Shown here piece by piece: positions 7,429 through 16,493 of a stretch of 30,075 bases of DNA (within the stretch, counting starts at the first letter, position 1; each line of letters opens with the position of its first letter). Position numbers and translations under genes: made by a program. The stretch is from the NCBI GenBank assembly GCA_002409625.1, contig DHNY01000002.1:168855-198929 (forward strand), written 5' to 3'. The notes under the pieces are model-generated. The model worked only from the letters and a program-made list of their open reading frames with translations, was not told the DNA's origin and searched no databases. This DNA comes from Anaerolineaceae bacterium UBA5404 (lineage in GTDB: Bacteria > Chloroflexota > Anaerolineae > Anaerolineales > Anaerolineaceae).

Positions 7429-8922
7429 ATGACTGAACATAAAACAACAAAACCTAAAGCTGCACTACTTGCCACCCCAAAAATTGAACTGTTTGCGGGT
7501 ATCATTGCCTCTTTGATTATTGCAATGTTCCCCTATGTTTACTTTGCAAACAGGAATTTAGAGTTGCTTAGCGCGAGCGATTTATGGATTTCTGCTGGGA
7601 TGGTCATTGCTCACTGGCTTATGCTCTTTTTGATTAATTTGGCAATCCTGCGATCCTTTGAGAAAGCCTCTTTTGCAACAATTGTTGCTGCTTTGCCGCT
7701 GAGCCTCTTTCACATAGGCCTGAATGCTGTTCAAAAGATAATGCCAAATGTCCATTACTGGCATGGAATTGTTCTGTTCATAACAGTTTATATCATCTTG
7801 CTACTCGTTATCCATTGGTATCTGAGCCCAAATTTGGTACGAAAACTCAACCTCATTATTGGTGGCATCTTCCTTATACTGATCTTAGTGAACATAATGC
7901 CATCAGTGCTTCATCATTTTCGCACAGAAAAGGCAGATATCACAGTTGGGGGTGATGTTTTTGAGAAAGTTGAGAATACCGCTATAAGCAGGGAACATTA
8001 TCCGAATATGTATCTGTTTATTATGGATGAATTTAGTGGGCAAGAAGGGCTGGAACGATATACGGGATACGATAACCAAAAGTTTTACGATGATCTTGAA
8101 GCGCTTTCTTTTAATGTCTCAAAGTCGAGCCGCAGCTACACCCTATTATCTAGAGTAGAAATTACCAACTTGTTGAACTTATCATTTTTAGCAGACTTTT
8201 TTTCTGAACAAGAAAGAGCTGAGGCTTTAAAGTCCCCTTACTTATTTACTACGTTAAAAGCGATGGGGTATGACTTCAATTTAATCAATGATCAGAAATA
8301 TATTTCTATTCCGGATAGTTTCCTTAAATACCAATTCGTCCCGCAAGGCCTTTTTCAACGCGAAGAGAATTTAGCCAAAATTTTGATAGAAAAGTCGGTT
8401 TATTTTCCTATACGCATCCAACCCAAACTAGACCGAATAGATATTATCAAAGCGATGTTTGACTATGGGAAAAAATCCAGTGAGATTCAGGAGACAAAAC
8501 TCTTCACCCTTGGATATTTTATGTTTCCACATCATCCATGGGTTGTGAATGAGCATGGAGCGCCCCTTCCTGAAAGCGAAATAAAGAACTGGAAAAATGC
8601 AGACACTTATCTAGGACAGCTAAAATTCGCCAATAAGCTGGTTTTAGACATGGTAAATGAAATTATAGAAAATGATCCCCAGGCTATTATTATATTAGTG
8701 GGGGACCATGGTTACAGACAAGCGTTCCATTTGGAAAAGCTTTATGGAATAAAGATGGAAGATCCAGAGCTTGAATACTTTTTTATGCGAAATATCTTAA
8801 GCGCGGTTTATTTCGGTGGAGAAAAACTTGATATTGAGGGTTATTCCACCATTAATGTTTTACGCACTATTATGGATGAGTTGTTTGGCTTAGGCTTGGG
8901 ATTAATTGAGGAGGCTAATTAA
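7429..8922 (+). CDS. A2: five-helix membrane protein with sulfatase-like extracytoplasmic domain
   Basis: Paralogue of A1, 497 residues. A short charged N-terminus (TEHKTTKPKAALLATPK) precedes five hydrophobic segments ending near residue 165. The outside domain opens NMYLFIMDEFSGQEGLERYT with the metal-binding Asp-Glu. The predicted nucleophile is a Ser in LLSRVEITNLLNL. FPHHPWVVNEHG supplies the conserved His, and ILVGDHGYR the second metal Asp-His pair. The tail ends GLIEEAN. The ribosome site before the ATG is weak (GAAG). B2 follows after four bases. The catalytic set looks complete, so I expect an active enzyme of the alkaline-phosphatase superfamily acting on the outer face of the membrane. 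Confidence 0.82.
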   Translation: MTEHKTTKPKAALLATPKIELFAGIIASLIIAMFPYVYFANRNLELLSASDLWISAGMVIAHWLMLFLINLAILRSFEKASFATIVAALPLSLFHIGLNAVQKIMPNVHYWHGIVLFITVYIILLLVIHWYLSPNLVRKLNLIIGGIFLILILVNIMPSVLHHFRTEKADITVGGDVFEKVENTAISREHYPNMYLFIMDEFSGQEGLERYTGYDNQKFYDDLEALSFNVSKSSRSYTLLSRVEITNLLNLSFLADFFSEQERAEALKSPYLFTTLKAMGYDFNLINDQKYISIPDSFLKYQFVPQGLFQREENLAKILIEKSVYFPIRIQPKLDRIDIIKAMFDYGKKSSEIQETKLFTLGYFMFPHHPWVVNEHGAPLPESEIKNWKNADTYLGQLKFANKLVLDMVNEIIENDPQAIIILVGDHGYRQAFHLEKLYGIKMEDPELEYFFMRNILSAVYFGGEKLDIEGYSTINVLRTIMDELFGLGLGLIEEAN

Positions 8923-8926
8923 TCAT

Positions 8927-9502
8927 ATGAGCAAAAGAATTAGAATAATAATGGCTGTCGCTTTAACGGGTTTAATCCTTCTTTTGTTTTCCACACGGAT
9001 TGTACTATTGGCAACAGGCCATTATTTAGAGAAAAAAGAAATTGACACTGCGATCATATCGCCAGATGTGTTGTTCAATTTTGATCAATTCGGTTCAACC
9101 GGCGGATTACTTAAAACATATTACATTCGAGGCTGGGCATTAAACACTGGCTATGAGTCAGATACTGAAAAAAACATTTCAATCATCTTTAAAGCTGATA
9201 CCTTTGGCTATGAGATTAAACCATCTAAGGTTGTAAGGCGTGATGTGGCTGTCTATTATTCTGAACTCAATTTAAAACCTGAAGGATTGGGGTTTGAAGA
9301 TACATTCTCGGCCATAGCTTTTAAAGATGGTACTTATGAAATGTTTGTGAAGGTTTGGGAAACAGGGCAAGAAGCATCAATCACAACAACCAATAGGCAT
9401 TTCATCAAGGAAGGTAGCAGCTTTAAAGAAATTTTTGAAGATGATGACAAGGCTTTGATAGACGAATATTTTGATGTCAAGAACTTTGCGGTAGGAGACT
9501 AA
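8927..9502 (+). CDS. B2: membrane-anchored GWAF-domain protein, partner of A2
   Basis: Paralogue of B1 and the longest copy at 191 residues. MSKRIRIIMAVALTGLILLL is the anchor helix, followed by FSTRIVLLATGHYLEKKEID. The outside domain shows RGWALN (Leu-Asn instead of Phe-Asp), IIFKADTFGYEI, VVRRDVAVYY, LGFEDTFSAIA and YEMFVKVWETG. An acidic tail of about 20 residues (DDDKALIDEYFDVKNFAV) extends beyond the end of the other B copies. GAGGAGG within the last codons of A2 lies 12 bases before the chosen ATG. The next A gene begins one base after its stop. Confidence 0.72.
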   Translation: MSKRIRIIMAVALTGLILLLFSTRIVLLATGHYLEKKEIDTAIISPDVLFNFDQFGSTGGLLKTYYIRGWALNTGYESDTEKNISIIFKADTFGYEIKPSKVVRRDVAVYYSELNLKPEGLGFEDTFSAIAFKDGTYEMFVKVWETGQEASITTTNRHFIKEGSSFKEIFEDDDKALIDEYFDVKNFAVGD

Positions 9503-9503
9503 A

Positions 9504-11009
9504 GTGAAAACCCTTGAGAACTCAACAACAGAACCAGGAACAAAAACACCCGCAAAAAAGGTAGTTCTTTTTAGTTTTTTGAGCTTAATAAGTTCTTTTC
9601 TGGTGGCTTGTTTTCCCTTGGTTTATTTTACTAATCGAAACCTGGAATGGATAAACACACACGATTTTTTTCAGGCACTGGGCGGCGTCGCTCTTCATTG
9701 GTTAATCGTAATTATCATCAATTTGCTTATTTTGAAAGACTTCCATTTAGCATCGTTGACAACGATTTTTATTATATTGCCTTTAAGTCTTTTTAAATCC
9801 GGATTTGCTTATATAAGCAGAGTGGTTCCAGCCTTTCAGTATTGGCATGTATTGATGCTAGTGTTTACTTTTTACATTCTTCTAATCTTCATTATTAAAA
9901 AATATGTAAAACCTGAGGTCAGTAAAAAGCTAAATATTATTGCCGGTGCGGTTTTTTTGATGCTTATTTTAATTAATGCGTCCCCTTTTATTTCCCAGCA
10001 GGGTGGTGAAAAGAGAAAAGCAGACCAGAAAAATAATGCTCTTGGACAAGCGCTAAACGCTATTAGTCCGGTCGGCGATAAGTTGCCCAACATCTATCTG
10101 TTTATCTTCGACGAATACGCTGGATACGATGGTTTATTAAGGTATACAGGATTTGATAACCAGAAATTTTATGACGACCTGTCAAACCTTGGGTTTAAGA
10201 CCTCAAAACACAGCTTATCTTATTCAACATCATCAAATACCGAAATTACAAACTTGCTAAATTTGTCAACTGGTGCGATGAAGTACACAGAACAAGAAAA
10301 AAATAACGCGATGAAGGACCCATTTCTTTTAAAGCTCTTAAAAGAGGTGGGTTATGACTTCAATCTCATTAATGACCAAAGCTTTATCTCAACGCCAAAA
10401 ACCTATTTTAAGCATCAGTTTGTACCTCAGGGCTATTTTCAACAAGATGAAAATTTGTTGTCCTTATTAATAGAAAAATCTGTTTACTATCCTATTAGAA
10501 CCACGACAAGTAACCCAAGAATGTTGGAAGTAAACGAAATGTTTGCTTATGGGGCTGAGGCAAGCACAATTCAGCAGAGTGGTTTGTTTACATTTGGGTA
10601 TCTGATGTTCCCGCATCAACCCTGGGTGGTAGATGAAAATGGGAAATTGCTTGATGAAAAAGATCGTGACAACTTTGAAAATACTGACATATATCTTGGT
10701 CAATTAAAGTATTCAAACAAGATGATTTTAAAATTAGTTCTTGAAATAATTGAGAATGACCCAGAGTCATGCATTCTCCTTTTGTCTGATCATGGATATC
10801 GGCACCCTTCACGCTTAAAAAAATATAGAGATATTTCCATGGAAGATCCAGCATTAGAATATTTATACATGCGCAACACGCTTAATGCTGTGTATATCAA
10901 AGGTGAAGCTATTGATTTTGAGGATTATTCCGGAATAAACACTTTGCGATTGGTGCTCGACCGGCTTTTTTCTTTAGGGTTGGGCATGATCGAAGAACCA
11001 GGGAAGTAG
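9504..11009 (+). CDS. A3: five-helix membrane protein with sulfatase-like domain, copy without a B partner
   Basis: Paralogue of A1, 501 residues, starting with GTG one base after B2; GGAG sits seven bases upstream of it. Five hydrophobic segments end near residue 165 and are followed by NIYLFIFDEYAGYDGLLRYT. The nucleophile position is Ser in STSSNTEITNLLNL, and FPHQPWVVDENG and LLLSDHGYRH supply the other superfamily residues. Its last residues are GMIEEPGK rather than GLIEEA. It is the only A gene not followed by a B gene: only 50 bases separate it from A4, and they show no B remnant. It may share a neighbouring B protein or work alone. Confidence 0.82.
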   Translation: MKTLENSTTEPGTKTPAKKVVLFSFLSLISSFLVACFPLVYFTNRNLEWINTHDFFQALGGVALHWLIVIIINLLILKDFHLASLTTIFIILPLSLFKSGFAYISRVVPAFQYWHVLMLVFTFYILLIFIIKKYVKPEVSKKLNIIAGAVFLMLILINASPFISQQGGEKRKADQKNNALGQALNAISPVGDKLPNIYLFIFDEYAGYDGLLRYTGFDNQKFYDDLSNLGFKTSKHSLSYSTSSNTEITNLLNLSTGAMKYTEQEKNNAMKDPFLLKLLKEVGYDFNLINDQSFISTPKTYFKHQFVPQGYFQQDENLLSLLIEKSVYYPIRTTTSNPRMLEVNEMFAYGAEASTIQQSGLFTFGYLMFPHQPWVVDENGKLLDEKDRDNFENTDIYLGQLKYSNKMILKLVLEIIENDPESCILLLSDHGYRHPSRLKKYRDISMEDPALEYLYMRNTLNAVYIKGEAIDFEDYSGINTLRLVLDRLFSLGLGMIEEPGK

Positions 11010-11059
11010 AAAAGCACTATTGCAAGTTATTTTGATGGCTTACGATTGGAGAAAAAGTA

Positions 11060-12535
11060 ATGGCTGAAAGCAAGAGTGGATCTCTCAGAAAAGGGCTGAA
11101 TAGCGCACTCAGCATCCTATCTTCTTTGATTGTTGCTTTGTTACCTTATGTATATTTTGCTAATAAAAACTTCGATATGCTTGGCAAGAAGGACCTTTGG
11201 CTTTCACTTGGCATTGTATGCGCGCATTGGCTTCTGGTACTTCTGATTAATCTGCTTTTGTTTAGAGAAGTGCATAAAGCTTCTTTGGCTACACTGTTTT
11301 CCGTTTTGCTCTTGAGCTTATTTCACACGGGTTTGAATTTTATAAATAGGGTATTCCCATTTTTTTATTACTGGCATGGCATTTTGCTGGTTACTACTTT
11401 GATTGTTATATCTTATTTGGCTTTCCATAAACTTTTCGAACCTAAAACGGCTGGAAAAATAAATCTGATATTAGGCCTTATGTTTTTGGGATTGATTCTC
11501 ATCAATAGCTTCCCTACGGTTATTGCACAAGTGAAAAAAGGTAGTGCACAAAGGACTGGATCGGTCAGCATGATAACAGACGAATTGACTAGCCAAAAAG
11601 CAAAGGAAGAACTAAATAATATCTACCTCTTTGTTTTTGATGAGTATTCTGGACATGAAGGGTTGCTTAGATATACAGGGTATGACAATAGCGCGTTTTA
11701 TGAAAGTTTAGAAAATTTAGGCTTTAATACTTCAAAAAGAAGCCGCACATATGCATTAACGACTAAGGCGGAAGTTTCTAATTTGTTGAACTTGAACTTC
11801 AATGCAAGCTATTACACTGAAGCTGAAAAGAATGAAATATTGAAAGACACTTATTTGTTTAAAAAGCTTCCGGAATTGGGTTATGATCTAAACCTCATAA
11901 ACGATCAAGGTTTCATTTCAACATCACAAGAGAAATTTAAATACCTTTATCTACCGCAAAAAATGCTTAGCCGCCAAGAGAGCTTAATAGGCTTATTGAT
12001 GGACAAATCTGTTTATTATCCATTGGTAAAACATGAGTCGAATGCCAGGGTTTTAGAGATACTGCAAATGTTTGATTACGCTAAAAAATCAAGCACATTA
12101 CAAGAAGCAGGGCTTTTTACATTCGGCTATTTTATGTTTCCGCATACGCCTTGGGTAGTCGATGAAAATGGAACCGAAATCAATAAAGGTGATTGGGACA
12201 ACTGGAAAAATCCCCAAGTCTATCTTGGGCAATTGAAGTACGCTAATAAACTTATATATGATATGGTAGAAACGCTGATTGAGAATGATCCAAATTCAAC
12301 TATATTCCTGCTTTCTGACCATGGTTTTAGATATCCAACGCATATGTATCGATTGTTTGGTGAAGAAATGGAAGATTCTGATCTGGAACGTTTTTATATG
12401 CGCAACATTCTTAACGCTGTTTATGTTTCTGGTGAGAAGCATGATATTGAGGCATATTCAGGCATTAATACGGTGAGGACAGTTTTGGATAAAATGTTTA
12501 ATTTGGGTTTAGGGCTAATTGAGGAGGCAAATTAG
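11060..12535 (+). CDS. A4: five-helix membrane protein with sulfatase-like extracytoplasmic domain
   Basis: Paralogue of A1, 491 residues. Five hydrophobic segments end around residue 155 (for example LNSALSILSSLIVALLPYVY and GLMFLGLILINSFPTVIA). The outside domain has NIYLFVFDEYSGHEGLLRYT, a Thr nucleophile position in ALTTKAEVSNLLNL, FPHTPWVVDENG and FLLSDHGFRYP, then the conserved tail AYSGINTVRTVLDKMF and GLIEEAN. The ATG follows TTGGAGAAAAAGTA, a usable ribosome site. B4 begins four bases after the stop. All expected metal and nucleophile residues are present. Confidence 0.82.
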   Translation: MAESKSGSLRKGLNSALSILSSLIVALLPYVYFANKNFDMLGKKDLWLSLGIVCAHWLLVLLINLLLFREVHKASLATLFSVLLLSLFHTGLNFINRVFPFFYYWHGILLVTTLIVISYLAFHKLFEPKTAGKINLILGLMFLGLILINSFPTVIAQVKKGSAQRTGSVSMITDELTSQKAKEELNNIYLFVFDEYSGHEGLLRYTGYDNSAFYESLENLGFNTSKRSRTYALTTKAEVSNLLNLNFNASYYTEAEKNEILKDTYLFKKLPELGYDLNLINDQGFISTSQEKFKYLYLPQKMLSRQESLIGLLMDKSVYYPLVKHESNARVLEILQMFDYAKKSSTLQEAGLFTFGYFMFPHTPWVVDENGTEINKGDWDNWKNPQVYLGQLKYANKLIYDMVETLIENDPNSTIFLLSDHGFRYPTHMYRLFGEEMEDSDLERFYMRNILNAVYVSGEKHDIEAYSGINTVRTVLDKMFNLGLGLIEEAN

Positions 12536-12539
12536 GAAA

Positions 12540-13058
12540 ATGAAAAATATGAAAATTTTATTTGTTATTTTGGTTGCTTTGTTATGGATAGCATTATTCG
12601 TTTTTTCTACAAAAATAATACTGTTCTTTACGGGCAACACATTAAAGGGAGAGCAAATCGATACTTCGACTTTATCTCCTGACATAAAATATCACATTGA
12701 TCGCATTTCTTCCCCAGAAGGCTTATTGAAAATGGTTACCATTGAAGGTTGGGCATTTAATGTTAATTATCGTGATGGCTCTGAAAGAAATGTCTCATTG
12801 ATTCTTAAGGGTCCTGCGTTGTCTTTTGAGATTCCAGCCAAAACATATGATAGTAACGGTATTGCAAACCATTTTAAAGACCTAAAGATTAGCTCTGAAG
12901 ACTTGAAATTCGACACTTCATTTTCGGTTCTTGCGATACCCAATGGGAAATATGAAATTTTTGTAAAGGTGTGGGAGACCGGCGAGCCATTTTCTATGGT
13001 TCAGCATTATAAGAATTACGTCAAGTTTGGCAATGAATTTTCTGTTGTGGGGGAATAG
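12540..13058 (+). CDS. B4: membrane-anchored GWAF-domain protein, partner of A4
   Basis: Paralogue of B1, 172 residues. The N-terminus MKNMKILFVILVALLWIALF is an anchor helix, followed by FSTKIILFFTGNTLKGEQID. The outside domain carries SPEGLLKMVTIEGWAFNVNY, SERNVSLILKG, FEIPAKTYD, FDTSFSVLA and YEIFVKVWETGEP. The RxDV mark of the other copies is weak here (NGIANHF). GAGGAGG inside the A4 3' end lies 12 bases upstream of the ATG at 12540; a second ATG at 12549 is also possible. The 154 bases after its stop separate the first block of the cluster from the small YLDPGSGS gene. Confidence 0.72.
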   Translation: MKNMKILFVILVALLWIALFVFSTKIILFFTGNTLKGEQIDTSTLSPDIKYHIDRISSPEGLLKMVTIEGWAFNVNYRDGSERNVSLILKGPALSFEIPAKTYDSNGIANHFKDLKISSEDLKFDTSFSVLAIPNGKYEIFVKVWETGEPFSMVQHYKNYVKFGNEFSVVGE

Positions 13059-13212
13059 ACTTGCAGTGCGAAGAGACTGGAAGAACAGAAAAACGATGAG
13101 CACCGTTCAGTTTCATTAAGCATTGCTCTCAAAAAGACTTTTCCGAATACTATTCAAGCTATGTTAGAATTAGCCAACAAAAGTTAAAAGTTTGTACGTG
13201 CGAGAGGTGAAT

Positions 13213-13458
13213 ATGTCAATTTTATTTTCTGTTCTTGTAAAACCCCAAGAATATTTGGACCCAGGGTCCGGTAGTCTGATTATCCAAATTGTTTTAGCCG
13301 CGGTCATGGGTGCTGGTGTTGCCATTGGAGTCTTTTGGAGAAATATTAAGGCTTTCTTTACTGGTAAAAAGGCTAGTGAGCAGGAGCTCGATCCTACCGC
13401 CATTGACCCTACTGAGATTGAACCAGAAGAGACCGAAACTCCTGCAATTGAAGAGTAG
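13213..13458 (+). CDS. Small membrane protein with YLDPGSGS motif
   Basis: An 81-residue protein. MSILFSVLVKPQEYLDPGSG leads into one strong membrane helix (IIQIVLAAVMGAGVAIGVFW), a basic stop (RNIKAFFTGKK) and an acidic tail rich in Glu, Pro and Thr. The ATG at 13213 is chosen over one at 13192 because GAGAGGTG lies just upstream and the conserved part starts there. From memory, short proteins with YLDPG-(S/T)-GS before a helix and a W(R/K)-x-IKAFF-like end are widespread next to sulfatase-like enzymes and SAM methyltransferases; that recollection needs a search. Its place between B4 and a methyltransferase, inside a sulfatase cluster, fits. Function unknown. Confidence 0.72.
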   Translation: MSILFSVLVKPQEYLDPGSGSLIIQIVLAAVMGAGVAIGVFWRNIKAFFTGKKASEQELDPTAIDPTEIEPEETETPAIEE

Positions 13459-13492
13459 TTGTCAAGCAAAACCTAGAATGAATAAATCGATG

Positions 13493-13515
13493 AAGGGGAA
13501 TAAGATGAACCCCTT
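13493..13515 (+). other. Small hairpin between the YLDPGSGS gene and the methyltransferase gene
   Basis: AAGGGG at 13493-13498 can pair with CCCCTT at 13510-13515 across an 11-base loop. No T-run follows, so it is not a normal terminator. It might modulate read-through or be chance. Confidence 0.3.
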
Positions 13516-13557
13516 TGCTTTGTCCTTAACAACATCATCATCACGAGTGAGGTTAAT

Positions 13558-14937
13558 ATGCAAGAAAAAGTGAGCGCTTCTTTTCGTGACCCGAGTGGGT
13601 TCATGTTCAAGGTAGATGGACTTTATTACCGCCAAGTCAATCTTGCTTATCAAAAAGACTGGGACCTCTTTATTTCCTCAGGCTTATACCAGCAACTGAG
13701 CAAAGCCAAAGCGATTGTCGCGCATGAAGAAATGCCACTCGATATGGCGACCATGTCTGAAAAAGCTTATAAGGTCATTAAGCCCACGCAATTGGGTTTT
13801 ATCTCCTATCCTTACGAATGGTGTTTTAATCAATACAAAGACGCGGCTATTTTAACCTTATCCATTGCGCGGCGGGCATTAGAATATGGTATGTCGCTAA
13901 AAGATGCCAGCGCTTATAACATCCAGTTTCTTGACGGAAAACCTATTTTTATTGATACACTCTCTTTTGAAACCTACCAAGAAGGTTTACCATGGGTAGC
14001 CTATAAACAATTCTGCCAACATTTCCTGGCGCCGTTGGCTCTGATGGCTAAAACAGACATCCGTTTGGGTGGATTGACCCGAGATTACATTGACGGAATC
14101 CCTCTGGATTTAGCGTCAAAACTACTGCCAAAGACGACCAAGCTCAGCTTTGGCCTCGCCACGCATATCCATATTCATGCGAAAAGCCAACAAAAGTATG
14201 CAGACCAAAAGGTGTCTCAGAAAGAAGTTAGCGGAAAGATTTCCAAGCAAGCCACCTATAACCTTATTGATAGTTTGCTTTCAGCAGTACGCGGACTTGA
14301 TGTGCCAACAATTAGCACCGAATGGACCGATTACTATCAGGATAATAACTACACAGAAAGTTCGTTTGAAGCCAAACGAGCTTTGGTGACTGATTTTGTT
14401 AAGCAAGTTAATCCCAAAACCGCCTGGGATTTGGGTGGTAACACGGGTGAGTTTAGCCGTTGTGCCAGCGATTTGGGTATTCCAACGGTTTCGTTTGATA
14501 TCGACCCAGGCGCGGTGCAACAGAACTATGCCATTGTTAAGAAGCAAAAAGAAAAGTTTATGCTTCCGTTGATTATGGATTTGACCAATCCGTCTCCGTC
14601 GATTGGTTGGCATAATCAGGAGCGTGACTCACTGAAAGACCGCGGTCCTGTGGATTTAGTGATGGCGTTGGCTTTGATCCATCACATGGCGATTGCTAAT
14701 AATGTGCCTCTTCGAGAGGTGGCGCGCAGTTTTGCAGACTTCGGCGAACACTTGATTATAGAGTTTGTGCCTAAGCAAGATTCGCAGGTGGAACGTCTGC
14801 TTAGTTCTCGTTTGGACATCTTCCCTGACTATACCTTGGAAGGCTTTAAGCAAGCTTTTTCTGAATACTATAGCATTTTGGATGAACAACCTGTGCAAGG
14901 CTCTGAACGCACGTTGTTCTTGATGAAACGAAACTAA
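13558..14937 (+). CDS. Class I SAM-dependent methyltransferase (NoeA-like)
   Basis: A 459-residue soluble protein. The C-terminal half has a Rossmann SAM-binding motif AWDLGGNTGEFSR, an acidic strand end VSFDIDPGAV, and a later DLVMALALIHHMAI motif with HH as in many small-molecule and lipid methyltransferases. The N-terminal half (about residues 1-210) is a conserved accessory region with FRDPSGFMFKVDGLYYRQVN, FISYPYEWCF and DASAYNIQFLDGKPIFIDTL. This two-part layout is that of nodulation-protein-NoeA-like methyltransferases. GTGAGGT lies seven bases before the ATG. Its base composition (about 50% GC in the lines I counted) is clearly richer than the surrounding A and B genes. It probably methylates a glycan or lipid precursor made with the cluster; the substrate is unknown. 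Confidence 0.82.
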   Translation: MQEKVSASFRDPSGFMFKVDGLYYRQVNLAYQKDWDLFISSGLYQQLSKAKAIVAHEEMPLDMATMSEKAYKVIKPTQLGFISYPYEWCFNQYKDAAILTLSIARRALEYGMSLKDASAYNIQFLDGKPIFIDTLSFETYQEGLPWVAYKQFCQHFLAPLALMAKTDIRLGGLTRDYIDGIPLDLASKLLPKTTKLSFGLATHIHIHAKSQQKYADQKVSQKEVSGKISKQATYNLIDSLLSAVRGLDVPTISTEWTDYYQDNNYTESSFEAKRALVTDFVKQVNPKTAWDLGGNTGEFSRCASDLGIPTVSFDIDPGAVQQNYAIVKKQKEKFMLPLIMDLTNPSPSIGWHNQERDSLKDRGPVDLVMALALIHHMAIANNVPLREVARSFADFGEHLIIEFVPKQDSQVERLLSSRLDIFPDYTLEGFKQAFSEYYSILDEQPVQGSERTLFLMKRN

Positions 14938-14979
14938 CCACTCTTAGGAAGTTAGTGCTAGGTTGCAATAAAGAATACA

Positions 14980-16488
14980 ATGCGACACGAAATGATGAAG
15001 ATTGAAGAAACACAAGCGAACCAGAAAGGCACTAAGCTTTTATTGGTGCTGAGTGTTTTGGCGTCTTACGTAGTCGCCCTGTTTCCATTGGCATACTATA
15101 CCAATAAAAATTTTAGCTACGTTAGTGTTAAAGAGATTTGGTTATCGCTTGCCTTGGTGTCGGCTCATTGGCTTTTGGTTTTCTTAATCAGCTTATTTGG
15201 CTTTAGAGCATGGAGCAAAGCCTCATTTGCGACAATGCTCATTATTTTGCCTCTGAGTCTTTTTCACACAATCCTCAATGTGGTAAAACGCTTTGCGCCG
15301 TCCGTGTATTACTGGCACGGCATCATCGTCCTAATCATAGCTATTGGTTTGCTTTGGTATTTGATTCACTACCTTGTTAAAGAGGATGTCGCCAGAAAAC
15401 TGTCCCTTATATTTGGGGCTGTCATATTTGTTTTATTGTTTGTCAATATCACCCCAAGTGTTGTGAGCAAAATACAAGAAAACAGGCAGTTGAAACAAAG
15501 GATGGATTTAGCAACCACACAAGGAAACAAACCAGATCATAAAACTGACAGTACTCAAGATCATTTGCCGAACATTTACTTGTTCATCTTTGACGAGTAC
15601 GCGGGACGTGAAGGCTTAGAGAGATATACTGGTTTTGATAACCAAAAATTTTATGATGATCTTAGCCAACTAGGTTTCAATGTTTCTAAAGGAAGCATTA
15701 GTTACACTATTTCTACTAGAATTGAGATTCCAAACCTGATGAATTTGGACACGGTTGTTGAGGAAAGTACCGATCAAGCCAAAGATCAGATGATGAAGTC
15801 TCCTGTTCTTTTCAACACGTTGCATGATTTGGGTTATGACATTAACTTAATCAATGATCAAAAGTTTATCAGCACACCTGACTCTTACTTTAAATACGTT
15901 TTTAATCCAACAAGTGATTTTCAGCGCTCAGAGTCCCTAATGTCTTTGATGATCGATCGCTCTGCCTATTATCCTTTATTGAAGACTATCGTTGGAAATC
16001 GGATGCAGGAAGTTTTGGGGATGTTCCATTACGGCGCGGAATCAAGCCAGCTTCAAGAGTCTGGTTTATTCACCTTCGCTTACTTGAGTTTCCCTCATCT
16101 CCCATGGTTTGTGGATGAACATGGAAATAAGGTCGATGAAAATGACCAGATGAATTGGGATGACACCAATATCTATTTGGGTCAGCTAAAATATTCCAGC
16201 AAACTGATTCTTGAATTGGTGGATGTGATTTTAACCAATGACCCTGATTCGTGCATTATTTTGCTCTCAGACCATGGGTTTAGATTGCCAGAAATGCAAA
16301 GAAAAAACCATGGCATCGAGGCGGAGGATAAGGTACTTGAGGATTATTACATGCGAAATATCCTTCAGGCAGTTTATTATTTTGGTGAACAGATTAATTT
16401 GGATGGTTATTCGGGCATTAATGTCCTTAGGACAATCTTGGATAATCTTTTCTCATTGAATTTGGGGTTGATAGAGGAAGCCAGGTAG
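14980..16488 (+). CDS. A5: five-helix membrane protein with sulfatase-like extracytoplasmic domain
   Basis: Paralogue of A1, up to 502 residues. The start is uncertain: ATGs at 14980, 14992 and 14995 are all in frame and none has a strong ribosome site. Five hydrophobic segments end near residue 165 (for example LLVLSVLASYVVALFPLAYY). The outside domain opens NIYLFIFDEYAGREGLERYT. The nucleophile position is Thr in TISTRIEIPNLMNL. FPHLPWFVDEHG and ILLSDHGFRLP provide the other superfamily residues. The tail is GYSGINVLRTILDNLF and GLIEEAR. It is separated from A1-B4 by the small gene and the methyltransferase, and is followed five bases later by B5. Confidence 0.82.
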   Translation: MRHEMMKIEETQANQKGTKLLLVLSVLASYVVALFPLAYYTNKNFSYVSVKEIWLSLALVSAHWLLVFLISLFGFRAWSKASFATMLIILPLSLFHTILNVVKRFAPSVYYWHGIIVLIIAIGLLWYLIHYLVKEDVARKLSLIFGAVIFVLLFVNITPSVVSKIQENRQLKQRMDLATTQGNKPDHKTDSTQDHLPNIYLFIFDEYAGREGLERYTGFDNQKFYDDLSQLGFNVSKGSISYTISTRIEIPNLMNLDTVVEESTDQAKDQMMKSPVLFNTLHDLGYDINLINDQKFISTPDSYFKYVFNPTSDFQRSESLMSLMIDRSAYYPLLKTIVGNRMQEVLGMFHYGAESSQLQESGLFTFAYLSFPHLPWFVDEHGNKVDENDQMNWDDTNIYLGQLKYSSKLILELVDVILTNDPDSCIILLSDHGFRLPEMQRKNHGIEAEDKVLEDYYMRNILQAVYYFGEQINLDGYSGINVLRTILDNLFSLNLGLIEEAR

Positions 16489-16493
16489 GATAA

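Noticed and set aside
11010..11059. A decayed B3 gene between A3 and A4.
   Set aside because: Only 50 bases are present and no B motif can be read in any frame.
13310..13573. An overlapping frame through the YLDPGSGS gene and into the methyltransferase start.
   Set aside because: Leucine- and serine-rich, without a ribosome site or motif; it is a shadow of the two real genes.
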